From positions 1 to 46,110 of the forward strand of contig ONEC01000023.1 of NCBI GenBank assembly GCA_900316715.1: a stretch of DNA of 46,110 bases, written 5' to 3'. Of the stretch, positions 15,932 to 25,110 are shown piece by piece (position 1 is the first letter of the stretch; each line of letters begins with the position of its first letter). Source of the DNA: an uncultured Eubacteriales bacterium (GTDB lineage Bacteria; Bacillota; Clostridia; Lachnospirales; Lachnospiraceae). The position numbers were made by a program, and so were the translations under genes. The notes under the pieces were generated by a model, which worked only from the letters and a program-made list of their open reading frames with translations, was not told the origin of the DNA and did not search any database.

Positions 15932-16912
15932 CTATAAACGTTCTATCCAGGCCTCGGCCATCGCGGTCCAGTGACCGGCGTCATCAGCCAGACTCTGATC
16001 TATTACGAAGCCCTCAGGTGGTCCCTGTGGGGCATCATCTGCAAACTGGGCTTCCAGTTCTGCACGCCTCTCAGGAGAAACATCAACTCCCTTTCCGGCC
16101 TTTACAGCTTCTACAGCTTTGAAGACCTGATCCATTACGTACATACCTCCGGACCAGCCTTTGAAGAAAGCTTCATTTGCAACGCTGAGTCCATGGAATC
16201 CCTTTGGAAATACATAGTGTGCAAAAGGAATCTTATTCTTACGAAGAGCTTCAGCCATAAGGTAGCTGTTCTCAACGGGAACCAGCTCGTCTTCCTCTGT
16301 CTGCCATATAAAGCAAGGAGGAGTAGTAGCCTTGACCTGCTTTTCGATTGAATAATAGTCCAGCTCTTCCTGTGATGGCTCTTTACCCAGAAGGGTCTGG
16401 ATAGAGTAAATATGTGTATACTCACCGGATGTAATTACCGGATATGAAAGTATAGCACCATCAGGTCTGTTGGATATCTTTGCATAAGCCGGATTTGCAT
16501 CGGCAATATCTTCGAAGTGAACTGCAAGGCTTCCGCAGACATGAGCACCGGCAGAAAAACCGCAGATGATAAACTTCTTACCGGAGATGTGATAGTCTTC
16601 GGCGTGCTTTCTTATGAATCTCACTGCTCTGGAAATATCCTTAAGCGGCTGATCCTTAAGTGGAACAGACATTGTTATATCTGTTGTATAAGTCAGAACG
16701 AAAGCGTTCATGCCTCTGTTATAAAACTCTTCTGCAGCAAGCTCTCCTTCGTGAGGGGTACATACACAGTAGCCGCCTCCCGGGACAACAAGCATGCAGT
16801 CGCGATCTTCTTCATCATCATGTAAATATGTATGAATATTTGGGACGAATCCGTAAGCAGCAGGATAGCTGTACTCGTCTTCCTCCCATATTGTTTCTGT
16901 AAAATTTCTCAT
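15932..16912 (-). CDS. Alpha/beta-hydrolase esterase, acetylxylan/BD-FAE type
   Basis: 326 residues with the esterase/lipase layout: oxyanion loop VVPGGGYCVCTPHEGE (about 42-57), nucleophile elbow GFSAGAH, acid residue near QTEEDELVP and a His in FPKGFHGLS. No signal peptide, so intracellular. Family members deacetylate xylo-oligosaccharides or act on other small esters. The neighbouring GH39 xylosidase on the other strand makes a hemicellulose role plausible, by inference. It is 15 bases downstream of the small membrane gene at 16928. Confidence 0.8.
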   Translation of the reverse strand: MRNFTETIWEEDEYSYPAAYGFVPNIHTYLHDDEEDRDCMLVVPGGGYCVCTPHEGELAAEEFYNRGMNAFVLTYTTDITMSVPLKDQPLKDISRAVRFIRKHAEDYHISGKKFIICGFSAGAHVCGSLAVHFEDIADANPAYAKISNRPDGAILSYPVITSGEYTHIYSIQTLLGKEPSQEELDYYSIEKQVKATTPPCFIWQTEEDELVPVENSYLMAEALRKNKIPFAHYVFPKGFHGLSVANEAFFKGWSGGMYVMDQVFKAVEAVKAGKGVDVSPERRAELEAQFADDAPQGPPEGFVIDQSLADDAGHWTAMAEAWIERL

Positions 16913-16927
16913 CAGTTTAGTTCCTTA

Positions 16928-17176
16928 TTACTTAAATATCTTTTTTCCGATTGCAAGTATGATACATGCACCTACGATAGAGGTGATCATGGTTCCTATT
17001 ATGTTGGTTGACTTGAAACCGATGAGTCCGAAAACAAGGCTTCCTACAAAACCTCCGACAATACCGAGAATGATATTGCGAAGAGTTCCGCCGTTGCTCT
17101 TCATGATAGCTCCGGCAAGGGCACCAGATATACCACCGATAACAATACCTATAGCAATTTTTAAAAGAAAAAACAT
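16928..17176 (-). CDS. GlsB/YeaQ/YmgE family small membrane protein
   Basis: 82 residues with three glycine-rich membrane helices (4-26, 34-53, 60-79). The pattern GGISGALAGAIMK...GGTLRNIILGIVGGFVG is that of the transglycosylase-associated (Transgly_assoc) family, of unknown biochemical function and often stress-linked. AGGAGGTC lies 8 bases upstream of the ATG. It is in line with the esterase and the AraC regulator. Confidence 0.9.
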   Translation of the reverse strand: MFFLLKIAIGIVIGGISGALAGAIMKSNGGTLRNIILGIVGGFVGSLVFGLIGFKSTNIIGTMITSIVGACIILAIGKKIFK

Positions 17177-17194
17177 GTATATGACCTCCTGGAA

Positions 17195-18049
17195 TTATGA
17201 TTGCACACGAAGCATTTTTCTGTAATCTCGCGGAGAACATCCTGTAACATCATGGAATACCTTGTTAAATGCAGTCGTAGACTGAAAACCTGACTGAAAT
17301 GCAGCATCTGTTATAGATATGGAATCGTCGGCAAGAAGGCGGATAGCGGTTCTTACTCGGATTCCTGACAGATATGCCGGAAACGTCATCTGCATATATT
17401 CCCTGAACAGCCTTGAAAAATAATATGGGCTGAGTCCTATGTGGGACGCAACCTCTGTCTGTGTCAGGCTGTCAGCAGAGTGTTCGGATATATAGCAGCA
17501 GGCTTCCTGAATATGCTTCCAGGATGCGTCGGAAATATGAGGTGATCCGAGCTGCAGTTTCTTCTCACGCATAACATATTCTCCGATGAGAAGAATGATG
17601 TCATATATGATGAGTTTGCAGCGGGTCTCAGCAAAATGCGGTTCCGTTACTACTATACATTTAACCTCTTCCAGCTTCTCAGCAATCTGCTTAGCAAGCT
17701 CAGGTTCCTTCAGATATTCTATATGGTGATATTCCGTCATGAACTTGGACATAGAAACAATATCCAGATTATTCTCTAAAATATCAGGGGAAAACTGGAT
17801 AAAGTATGATCCATTCTCGGGAACGTGAACTATCTCGTGAAGTTCACGAGGCCAGACCAGAAGAACATCCTGCTTATTAAGAGTAATGAGCTCATCTTTA
17901 ACTTTATATCTGCATCCATCTTTTAATGCAACAGTAAACTCAGCTTCGTTGTGCCAGTGTGCAGGGAAGCTTTCCGGTGACGTCCGATCGGTCAGTAAAA
18001 CACCGTGAATGTCAGGATATTTAATTATCTCACGCGGTTCAGATTTCAT
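17195..18049 (-). CDS. AraC-family transcriptional regulator with cupin sensor
   Basis: 284 residues: an N-terminal cupin-like domain (HWHNEAEFTVALKDG, about 26-45; sugar or small-molecule sensing) and a C-terminal double helix-turn-helix (about 180-280) with ASHIGLSPYYFSRLF and the AraC signature ITDAAFQSGFQSTTAFNKVF. Typical of carbohydrate-locus regulators. It is divergent from the Fe-ADH cluster beginning at 18170, with 120 bases between, so it probably controls that cluster; I saw no convincing promoter pair in the gap. Confidence 0.9.
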   Translation of the reverse strand: MKSEPREIIKYPDIHGVLLTDRTSPESFPAHWHNEAEFTVALKDGCRYKVKDELITLNKQDVLLVWPRELHEIVHVPENGSYFIQFSPDILENNLDIVSMSKFMTEYHHIEYLKEPELAKQIAEKLEEVKCIVVTEPHFAETRCKLIIYDIILLIGEYVMREKKLQLGSPHISDASWKHIQEACCYISEHSADSLTQTEVASHIGLSPYYFSRLFREYMQMTFPAYLSGIRVRTAIRLLADDSISITDAAFQSGFQSTTAFNKVFHDVTGCSPRDYRKMLRVQS

Positions 18050-18169
18050 AGTTCAATGATAGCAAAAACTGGGCAAAATTCAATAAATATCTGCTATTTT
18101 TTGGATTAAGGGTACATTAAAATGATAGTATCATACATACGCGATTCGGATGAAAAGGAGATAAAACAT

Positions 18170-19345
18170 ATGGAAAACTTTACATTTTATTCACCGACTT
18201 ATTTTGTATTTGGTAAGGAAACTGAGAGTGAAGCCGGTAAGTATGTTAAGAAGTTTGGCGGAACAAAGGTGCTTATACATTATGGCGGAAGCAGTGCAGC
18301 CCGTTCGGGACTGCTGGACAGAGTAAAGAAATCTCTTGAAGGAGAGAACATTCCGTATATAGAACTGGGTGGTGTAAAGCCTAATCCAAGAAGTGGTCTG
18401 GTTTACGAAGGAATCGACCTCTGCAGACGTGAAGGCATTGACTTCATACTTGCAGTTGGCGGCGGAAGCGTTATCGACTCTTCAAAGGCCATTGCAGCAG
18501 GAACCATCTATGATGGTGACTTCTGGGATTTCTACAGCGGAAAGAGAATAGAGGAAGCACTTCCTGTAGGAACTATCCTCACTATAGCAGCTGCCGGAAG
18601 TGAAGGAAGCCCTGATTCAGTTATTACTAAGGAAGAGGGAATGTTTAAGAGAGGTGCCAGCGGAGACGCCATAAGACCTAAGTTCAGTATTCTGAATCCG
18701 GCACTTACCCAGACTCTTCCTGCATATCAGACAGCAGCAGGAGCTACAGATATAATGGCTCATCTTTATGAAAGATATCTTACTAACTCTACTGAGGTTG
18801 AGGTTACAGACAGACTTATTGAAGCACTGCTTCTTACTATGAAGTATGAGGCTCCTAGAGTAATAGCTGATCCTGATAACTATGAAGCCAGAGCAAATAT
18901 CATGTGGGCAGGCATGATGGCTCATAACAATTCCTGCGGCGTTGGAAGAAGCCAGGACTGGAACAGCCATAATATCGAGCATGAGCTGTCAGCACTTTAT
19001 GACTGTGCTCACGGAGCAGGACTTGCAGTTACCATGCCGGCTGTATTTAAGTATGTTATGAAGCATAATGTTATGCGTTTTGCACAGGTGGCTGTACGTG
19101 TATGGGGATGCCAGATGAACTTTGAGAATCCGGAGGTTACAGCGCTTGAGGGTATTGAGTGTTTTAAGAAGTTCCTTAAGTCAATAGGCATGCCTGTTAA
19201 CTTTGAAGAGCTGGGAGCAAAGAAAGAGGATATTCCAAAGCTGGTTGAAGTTCTCTGCCGTGGTGACGGAAGACAGGGAAGCATATCAGGTTTTGTTACT
19301 CTTACTGAAGAGGACTGCACAAAGATCTATGAAGGCATGATCTAA
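18170..19345 (+). CDS. Iron-containing alcohol dehydrogenase (butanol dehydrogenase-like)
   Basis: 391 residues from the ATG at 18170, chosen because AAAAGGAG (18153-18160) is well placed; the frame extends to an ATG at 18122 without a site. Fe-ADH (type III) family: NAD(P)-binding AVGGGSVIDSSKAIA (95-109) and metal ligands Asp194 and His198 (GATDIMAHLYERY) plus the HNIEH and CAHGAG histidines. Reduces aldehydes or oxidises alcohols with NAD(P)H. It heads a run of five carbohydrate-type oxidoreductase and isomerase genes. Confidence 0.92.
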   Translation: MENFTFYSPTYFVFGKETESEAGKYVKKFGGTKVLIHYGGSSAARSGLLDRVKKSLEGENIPYIELGGVKPNPRSGLVYEGIDLCRREGIDFILAVGGGSVIDSSKAIAAGTIYDGDFWDFYSGKRIEEALPVGTILTIAAAGSEGSPDSVITKEEGMFKRGASGDAIRPKFSILNPALTQTLPAYQTAAGATDIMAHLYERYLTNSTEVEVTDRLIEALLLTMKYEAPRVIADPDNYEARANIMWAGMMAHNNSCGVGRSQDWNSHNIEHELSALYDCAHGAGLAVTMPAVFKYVMKHNVMRFAQVAVRVWGCQMNFENPEVTALEGIECFKKFLKSIGMPVNFEELGAKKEDIPKLVEVLCRGDGRQGSISGFVTLTEEDCTKIYEGMI

Positions 19346-19396
19346 CAAGTTGAAATATGTGTTTTAGTGGGTATGTATTAGGAGGCAGGAGTTACT

Positions 19397-20419
19397 ATGA
19401 AGGCACTTTTTATAGGTGGTACGGGAACTATCAGTACCGCTATTGTTAAGAAACTTGCAGAGGATCCAAACTGGGAAGTATGGCTCCTTAACAGAGGCAA
19501 CCGTTCTGATGTGGTACCGGAAGGGGTTCATCAGATTGTGGCAGATATATATGATGAAGCAGATGTAGAAGAAAAACTGGGAGACCTGAAGTTCGATGTA
19601 GTAAGCGAATTTATAGGATTTACAGTGGACAGAGTTGAGGGCGATTACAGACTGTTTAAGAACAGAACCAGGCAGTACATGTATATAAGCTCAGCGTCGG
19701 CATATAATAAGCCGGCAAGAAGCTATGTGATTACTGAGGGTACAACCCTTGCCAATCCACACTGGGAGTATTCCAGAAACAAGATTGCCTGCGAGGAGTT
19801 CCTTATGAAGAAGTACCGCGAGGAAGGCTTCCCGGTAACTATCATAAGACCTAGTCATACCTATGATGAGAGAAATGTACCCCTGGGCGTTCATGGAAAG
19901 AAGGGCTTCTATCAGGTTATCAAGCGTATGCAGGAAGGCAAGCCGGTAATCATTCAGGGAGACGGAACTTCTCTTTGGACCGTTACATTTAACAAGGACT
20001 TTGCAACCGGATATATCGGACTTATGGGCAATCCTCATGCAATAGGAGAGGCTTTCCAGATTACAGGAGACGAAACACTTACCTGGAATCAGATATATGA
20101 GACCATAGCTGAGGCTCTGGGTGTAGAGCTTAAGGCATATCATATATCGTCTGAATATCTGAGTGCTGTCGGTGATAAGTATGGATTCGACTTTGAGGGA
20201 AGTCTGATAGGAGATAAGGCAGCATCGGTTGTATTTGATAACAGCAAGCTGAAGAGAGCTGTGCCTGATATGAAGACCACAATCAGATTTGATCAGGGCG
20301 TAAGAATAGCCCTCGACTACGTGCTCTCACATCCTGAGTGTCAGGTGGAAGATACTGGGTTTGATGAGTGGTGTGACCGCGTTATAGAAGCAGTAGAAAG
20401 ATCAAAGGAGGAAATATAA
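19397..20419 (+). CDS. NAD-dependent epimerase/dehydratase (SDR)
   Basis: 340 residues of the extended SDR family. Rossmann motif at the N terminus is GGTGTIS (8-14) rather than GxxGxxG with a usual spacing; YISSASAY and the YSRNK catalytic Tyr/Lys pair are present, as is IIRPSHTYDERN. AGGAGG at 19379-19385 precedes the ATG. It resembles nucleotide-sugar or sugar epimerases, but the substrate is not evident. Next gene begins directly after the stop. Confidence 0.88.
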   Translation: MKALFIGGTGTISTAIVKKLAEDPNWEVWLLNRGNRSDVVPEGVHQIVADIYDEADVEEKLGDLKFDVVSEFIGFTVDRVEGDYRLFKNRTRQYMYISSASAYNKPARSYVITEGTTLANPHWEYSRNKIACEEFLMKKYREEGFPVTIIRPSHTYDERNVPLGVHGKKGFYQVIKRMQEGKPVIIQGDGTSLWTVTFNKDFATGYIGLMGNPHAIGEAFQITGDETLTWNQIYETIAEALGVELKAYHISSEYLSAVGDKYGFDFEGSLIGDKAASVVFDNSKLKRAVPDMKTTIRFDQGVRIALDYVLSHPECQVEDTGFDEWCDRVIEAVERSKEEI

Positions 20420-21541
20420 ATGAGTATTGATCTTAGCACTATGCCGAAGCTTGGTTTCGGAATGATGAGACTTCCTGAGAAGGATGGAGAGATTGATATC
20501 AGCCGTGTATGTGAAATGGTTGATAAGTATATGAAGATGGATCTCCACTATTTTGATACTGCTTATGTTTATCATGGCGGTAAGTCAGAAGTGGCTATGC
20601 GTGAGGCACTTATAAAGCGTTATCCAAGGGATACATTTAAGATAGCAACAAAGCTTCCTGCATGGGAGATAAAGCAGGAAAGCGATATTGAGAGAATATT
20701 TAATGAGCAGTGCGAGAGAGCAGGTGTAGATTACTTCGACCTTTATCTGCTCCATTCCATCGAGGATGGAAACAACTATAATACCTATGTGAAGTATGAC
20801 TGCTTCAATTGGGGAATTAAGAAGAAGGAAGAAGGCAAGATCAAGCATTTTGGATTCTCCTATCATGGAAGTCCGGAGCTTCTTACTGAGATTCTGGATG
20901 CACATCCGGAGGTTGAATTTGTTCAGATCCAGCTCAACTATCTGGACCGTACAAATCCTGTAGTAAGGTCAGAGGAGCTTTATAACATCCTTCATGAGAG
21001 AAATATACCTATCATCGTTATGGAGCCTATAAGAGGCGGTATGCTGGCTAATCTGGCACCTGAGAACGAAGCTAAGTTTAAAGCTATAAGACCGGACAGC
21101 TCAGTTGCTTCATGGGCACTCAGATTTGTATCTTCCCTTCCTGGAGTTATGACAGTTCTTTCCGGAATGTCTACAGAGGAGCAGATGGATGATAACATCG
21201 CGACCTATACGAATTTTGAACCTATAACTGAAGAAGAGATGAAGGCTATAGATGAGGTTACTGAGAATATCCTTAGTATCCCTCAGATAGGATGTACAGC
21301 CTGCAAGTATTGTACACCGGGATGCCCTATGCAGATCAGCATTCCTGATGTGTTCAGAACCATCAATACTCTTCGCCGTTATCCGGATGACTGGAGATCC
21401 AAGAACTTCTATGCAGGTCTTACAACCAGAAGCGGCAAGGCTTCAGACTGTATAGCCTGTGGTCAGTGTGAGGGCGTATGTCCTCAGCACCTGCATATAA
21501 TAGACCTTTTGAAGGAGGCATCTGAAATACTCGACGCATAG
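20420..21541 (+). CDS. Aldo/keto reductase with C-terminal ferredoxin-like domain
   Basis: 373 residues: aldo/keto reductase barrel with Asp46, Tyr51 region (DTAYVYHGGKSE), Lys78 (ATKLP) and His in LLHSIED, followed by a C-terminal Fe-S part with CTACKYCTPGCP and CIACGQCEGVCP, i.e. two cysteine sets. This is the COG1453-type predicted oxidoreductase common in Clostridia. It starts one base after the epimerase stop with AAAGGAGG inside the preceding gene, so the two are coupled. Substrate unknown. Confidence 0.92.
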   Translation: MSIDLSTMPKLGFGMMRLPEKDGEIDISRVCEMVDKYMKMDLHYFDTAYVYHGGKSEVAMREALIKRYPRDTFKIATKLPAWEIKQESDIERIFNEQCERAGVDYFDLYLLHSIEDGNNYNTYVKYDCFNWGIKKKEEGKIKHFGFSYHGSPELLTEILDAHPEVEFVQIQLNYLDRTNPVVRSEELYNILHERNIPIIVMEPIRGGMLANLAPENEAKFKAIRPDSSVASWALRFVSSLPGVMTVLSGMSTEEQMDDNIATYTNFEPITEEEMKAIDEVTENILSIPQIGCTACKYCTPGCPMQISIPDVFRTINTLRRYPDDWRSKNFYAGLTTRSGKASDCIACGQCEGVCPQHLHIIDLLKEASEILDA

Positions 21542-21552
21542 AGGAGACATAC

Positions 21553-22377
21553 ATGAGATTAGGTACTTCATCACCGCTGGCTCATAACTCAGCTGAAGAA
21601 TGGGCTGTGAACCAGAAGAAGCTTGGATGCAGAGCAGTGGTGTTTCCGGTTCAGAGTAACGAACCGATTACAAAAATAGACGAATATAAGAAGGCAGCAG
21701 AGGATCATGGACTCATGATCGCCGAGGTGGGGATCTGGAGAAATGCTCTGGCACAGGACCCGGGTGAGAGAGTTAAGATGAGGGATTACTGTGTGGAGCA
21801 GCTTCGCCTGGCTGATTATCTGGGAGCCAGATGTGCGGTGAATGTGGCCGGTGCCATAGGGCCGAGATGGGATGGCCATTACAGGGAAAACTTCAGTAAA
21901 GAAACCCGGCAGGAGATTATCCGTATGGTCAGGGAAATAATTGACCGTGCTAATGTGAAGAATACATATTTTACATTAGAGCCTATGCCATGGATGGTTC
22001 CTACAGGACCGAAGGACTGCCTGAAACTGCTTGAGGAAGTTGACAGAGACCGCTTTGCAGTTCATATGGATATAATCAACATGACGAACTCGGCTGACAG
22101 ATATTTTAATGCAGAGGAGTTTGTGGATGAGTGTGCAGAGCTGCTGGGCACAAAGATAAGAAGCTGTCATATCAAGGATATACATTTTAAGGAAGAATAC
22201 ACGCTTCAGCTTGAAGAGTGTGCACCGGGCAAGGGGGAATTCCCTCTTAGACATTATGTGGAAAAGATGAATGAGATTGATCCGGATATGCCGATAATCC
22301 TGGAACATCTGAATACAGATGATGAGTATCTGAAATACATGGCATATCTGAAGAAAGAACTGAAAGGGTTGTATTAG
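21553..22377 (+). CDS. Sugar phosphate isomerase/epimerase (AP endonuclease 2-type TIM barrel)
   Basis: 274 residues of the xylose isomerase-like TIM-barrel family. Likely metal ligands are seen in FTLEPMPW (Glu), VHMDIINM (Asp), SCHIKDIH (His) and ILEHLNTD (Glu), in family order. No signal peptide. AGAGGAGA precedes the ATG, 11 bases after the AKR stop. Context suggests a keto/aldose isomerisation or epimerisation step in the same sugar-derivative pathway as the flanking oxidoreductases. Confidence 0.88.
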   Translation: MRLGTSSPLAHNSAEEWAVNQKKLGCRAVVFPVQSNEPITKIDEYKKAAEDHGLMIAEVGIWRNALAQDPGERVKMRDYCVEQLRLADYLGARCAVNVAGAIGPRWDGHYRENFSKETRQEIIRMVREIIDRANVKNTYFTLEPMPWMVPTGPKDCLKLLEEVDRDRFAVHMDIINMTNSADRYFNAEEFVDECAELLGTKIRSCHIKDIHFKEEYTLQLEECAPGKGEFPLRHYVEKMNEIDPDMPIILEHLNTDDEYLKYMAYLKKELKGLY

Positions 22378-22378
22378 A

Positions 22379-23272
22379 ATGGAATATAACAGATTATCAG
22401 ACGCAAATATAATAACAGCACGTTATATGGATTCTATCCTGATAAAGCAGAGACTGATAGATTCTGTTCTGGCAGATACAGGAATAGAATTCTTAGGAGA
22501 GAAGTTTGATATGCCGATCATGATGCCGGCCTTCTCACATCTTGGATGTTTCGATAATCGTGAGAAGACAGGACTTGAGGAATACTCAGAGGCGGCAAAG
22601 AAGCTTAATATCCTGAACTTTGTCGGGATGATGGAGAACGATATGTTCAGCCGCATCATGGCAGCGGGGGCGAAGACTGTCCGTATCGTAAAGCCTTATG
22701 CAGATAATGCAAAGGTTCGTGATCAGATGCAGTTTGCTGAAGTGTTTGGAGCCTTTGCCATAGGAATGGATATAGATCATATCTTTGGAGAGAATGGCCT
22801 GGATGTGGTTATTGGGGAAGAGATGGCTGTGCAGACTGCGGATATGCTCCACTCCTATGTGGAGTCAACAAAGCTTCCGTTCATTGTTAAGGGAGTGCTC
22901 AGTGCAGAGGATGCAGTTAAATGTGCCGATATTGGGGTAAAGGCAATAATAGTAAGCCATCATCACGGAAGACTTCCATATGCAGCACCGCCTATGATGG
23001 TTCTTCCGGAGATTAAAGAAGCTCTTTTGGGAAGGAATGTTAAGATAATTGTGGACTGTGGTATCGCCAGTGGAGCGGATGTGTATAAAGCACTGGCTCT
23101 TGGAGCGGATGCTGCGGCAGTGGGAAGATCCATGCTTCCGTCCTTAGAGGAGGAAGGCACTGATGGCGTAGTAAGTTTTGTAGAGAGAGTGAATAAGGAC
23201 CTCAGATTTATCATGAGCTGTACCGGATATGCTAAAGTATCTGATATAGATGATAAATGCCTGATAAAGTAA
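22379..23272 (+). CDS. FMN-dependent alpha-hydroxy-acid dehydrogenase family protein
   Basis: 297 residues, shorter than glycolate/lactate oxidases (about 350). FMN-barrel elements are visible: MPIMMPAFSHLG, PFIVKGVLSAEDAVKCADIG, SHHHGR (catalytic His-Arg region, usually SNHGGR) and VDCGIASGADVYKALALGADAAAVGR (split here: FMN phosphate site). Probably oxidises a 2-hydroxyacid. The ATG starts one base after the preceding stop. Followed by 99 bases without a gene in which I see only an AGAGG site for the next gene. Confidence 0.85.
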   Translation: MEYNRLSDANIITARYMDSILIKQRLIDSVLADTGIEFLGEKFDMPIMMPAFSHLGCFDNREKTGLEEYSEAAKKLNILNFVGMMENDMFSRIMAAGAKTVRIVKPYADNAKVRDQMQFAEVFGAFAIGMDIDHIFGENGLDVVIGEEMAVQTADMLHSYVESTKLPFIVKGVLSAEDAVKCADIGVKAIIVSHHHGRLPYAAPPMMVLPEIKEALLGRNVKIIVDCGIASGADVYKALALGADAAAVGRSMLPSLEEEGTDGVVSFVERVNKDLRFIMSCTGYAKVSDIDDKCLIK

Positions 23273-23371
23273 GAAGCATTATTATGAAGTTTAACGGTAG
23301 AAAACAAGAATATGAGATGATAAAATAGAAATCGGCTTAATCTAAAAACTAAAATTGTAAAGAGGTTTGAC

Positions 23372-24865
23372 ATGAACGAAAAAATCACAGTAAATGCGGA
23401 AAACCGCATAGCATTTAATAATAATGTGGACTTCTGCGTAGGAACAGGACGTCTCGGTCTTGCACTTACGGAAGAATACTTAAAGCAGCTTGAGTTTGTA
23501 CAGGATGAGATAGGCTTTAAGTATATCAGAGGTCATGGACTCTTCTCAGATGACGTGGCTATCTACCATGAGTATGAGGAAGAGGGCGAGATCAAGGTTG
23601 AGTATAACTACACTTATCTTGACAGAATATTCGACAGATTTATAGATCTGAAGATACGTCCGTATCTGGAGCTGGGCTTTATGCCATATCAGCTGGCGCG
23701 CGGTACTCAGACAATCTTCTACTGGAAGGGTAATACAACTCCTCCAAAGGATTACAAGATGTGGACAGATATGGTTGTGGCTCTTCTTAAGCACCTTCGC
23801 GGCCGTTATGGTGAAGAAGTTCTTGAATGGCCTATCGAAGTATGGAATGAGCCTAATCTTCCGGGATTCTGGTACAAGGCAGATATGGATGAGTACTTCA
23901 AGCTCTTTAAGGAAAGCTATCTTGCTATCAAGGCTTATGACAGCAGATTCAAGGTGGGCGGTCCTGCTATCTGCGGCGTAAATGATGCAGAGTGGATCAA
24001 AGAATTCCTTACCTTCTGCAAGGAGAACGATCTCCAGCCGGATATGATAACCAGACATCACTATACAGTTGAGTTCCCAAAGACTATCGGTCACTATGAT
24101 TATCACAAGCTGGAAGATGCAGAGATGAGATTTGATAATCTTCAGTCTTCGCGTGATATAGCTGATAACTTCGAAGAATTTAAGAATACTCCTATTCATA
24201 TTACTGAGTTCAGTACTTCATATACTCCAAAGGGAGTTATACATGATACAAATATCAATGCTGCATATCTGGCAGAACAGCTGTCACGTATCGGTGACAT
24301 GAACGAGGCTTATTCTTACTGGACCTTCGGTGATGTTTTCGAAGAGCAGGGAGTTCCTTACTCACTGTTCCATGGTGGATTCGGTATGGTGGCTGCAGGA
24401 AATATTCCTAAGCCAACTTTCTGGACATTTGCTTTCTATAAGCAGCTGAAGAACGCCGGTTCAGAATGTGTATTCAGAGATAAGACATCTGTTATCGTAA
24501 AGACATCCAAGGGTTATGCCGGAATCCTTTGGAATATTGATGCAGATGAATATACAAGAGAGATAGAGCTTCCTATGACAGGAGAGTATACACTTATCAC
24601 AAAGACAGTTGATGAGGAGTGCTGTAATCCACTTAAGGTATGGCATGATATGGGTGAGCCTGCTCATCCGACTAAGTCAGAAACAGATCTTATCAGATCA
24701 TCAGCATTCCCGCTTATAAAGAGTGCGGTAGTAAAAGATACAGATGGTAAGGCAGAAATATCTGTTCCTGTAAAGAAGAACGGAGTGGTATATTTTGAAT
24801 TATCAGAAAGAATATTTACTCCGGACCGTGGTTATGACTACGACAGAGTAATATCAGATCACTAA
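23372..24865 (+). CDS. xynB: Glycoside hydrolase family 39, beta-xylosidase type
   Basis: 497 residues, typical length for GH39. Acid/base Glu160 in VWNEPN and nucleophile Glu279 in HITEFS are in the family positions, with YIRGHGLFSD and YSYWTFGDVFEE also matching. C-terminal beta-sandwich from about 350. No signal peptide, so it splits imported xylo-oligosaccharides. AGAGG precedes the ATG; a strong terminator follows at 24877. The esterase at 15932 would be a natural partner for acetylated oligosaccharides. Confidence 0.93.
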   Translation: MNEKITVNAENRIAFNNNVDFCVGTGRLGLALTEEYLKQLEFVQDEIGFKYIRGHGLFSDDVAIYHEYEEEGEIKVEYNYTYLDRIFDRFIDLKIRPYLELGFMPYQLARGTQTIFYWKGNTTPPKDYKMWTDMVVALLKHLRGRYGEEVLEWPIEVWNEPNLPGFWYKADMDEYFKLFKESYLAIKAYDSRFKVGGPAICGVNDAEWIKEFLTFCKENDLQPDMITRHHYTVEFPKTIGHYDYHKLEDAEMRFDNLQSSRDIADNFEEFKNTPIHITEFSTSYTPKGVIHDTNINAAYLAEQLSRIGDMNEAYSYWTFGDVFEEQGVPYSLFHGGFGMVAAGNIPKPTFWTFAFYKQLKNAGSECVFRDKTSVIVKTSKGYAGILWNIDADEYTREIELPMTGEYTLITKTVDEECCNPLKVWHDMGEPAHPTKSETDLIRSSAFPLIKSAVVKDTDGKAEISVPVKKNGVVYFELSERIFTPDRGYDYDRVISDH

Positions 24866-24876
24866 AAAATAAGGCA

Positions 24877-24911
24877 TTTAGGGGCATTTTCGGATGCCCC
24901 TAAAAATTTTT
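24877..24911 (+). terminator. Intrinsic terminator after the GH39 gene
   Basis: Eleven-bp stem TTTAGGGGCAT (24877-24887) with ATGCCCCTAAA (24894-24904), loop TTTCGG, then AATTTTT. It insulates the next promoter at 24924. Confidence 0.9.
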
Positions 24912-24918
24912 ACTAAAA

Positions 24919-24959
24919 ACCTATTGACATAGTAGGTAAATAGTGTTATTATCCTACCT
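24919..24959 (+). promoter_or_regulatory. Promoter of the sulfur amino-acid transport operon with overlapping operator-like repeats
   Basis: TTGACA (24924-24929), 17-bp spacer, TATTAT (24947-24952). The -35 box is flanked by the inverted repeat ACCTA (24919-24923) and TAGGT (24933-24937), and CCTACCT follows the -10 box. Such CTATTGACATAGTAGG arrangements resemble binding sites of Rrf2-family regulators such as CymR at sulfur genes in Firmicutes; that identification is inference. Confidence 0.7.
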
Positions 24960-24990
24960 GTCAACAGGGAAAAAGAAAGGAGACGTTCAA

Positions 24991-25110
24991 ATGAACAAGT
25001 TACTTACTTCTGAAAAATTTGAAATGATGTGTTGTCGAATGCTGAACTCCCGAGCATGTAATATGGCTGCAGGGTCTGCTTCACGTCGATGTTGCACCCT
25101 TTGTGATTGA
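24991..25110 (+). CDS. Cys- and Met-rich leader peptide (39 aa)
   Basis: A short ORF with a very good ribosome binding site (AAAGGAGA, 24976-24983). It encodes 39 residues of which 6 are Cys (14, 15, 23, 34, 35, 38) and 5 are Met (1, 12, 13, 17, 25), with motifs EMMCCRM, RACNMAAGSAS and RRCCTLCD. The size, position right after the promoter and overlap with an antiterminator arm make it an attenuation leader that senses Cys (and perhaps Met) tRNA charging, not a functional protein. It precedes an uptake system expected to import cystine and methionine. Confidence 0.8.
   Translation: MNKLLTSEKFEMMCCRMLNSRACNMAAGSASRRCCTLCD

Noticed and set aside
18050-18169. Promoter in the AraC/Fe-ADH divergent gap
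   Set aside because: TTGGAT and TAGTAT are present but 19 bases apart, and other pairs are no better; not strong enough to list as a feature.
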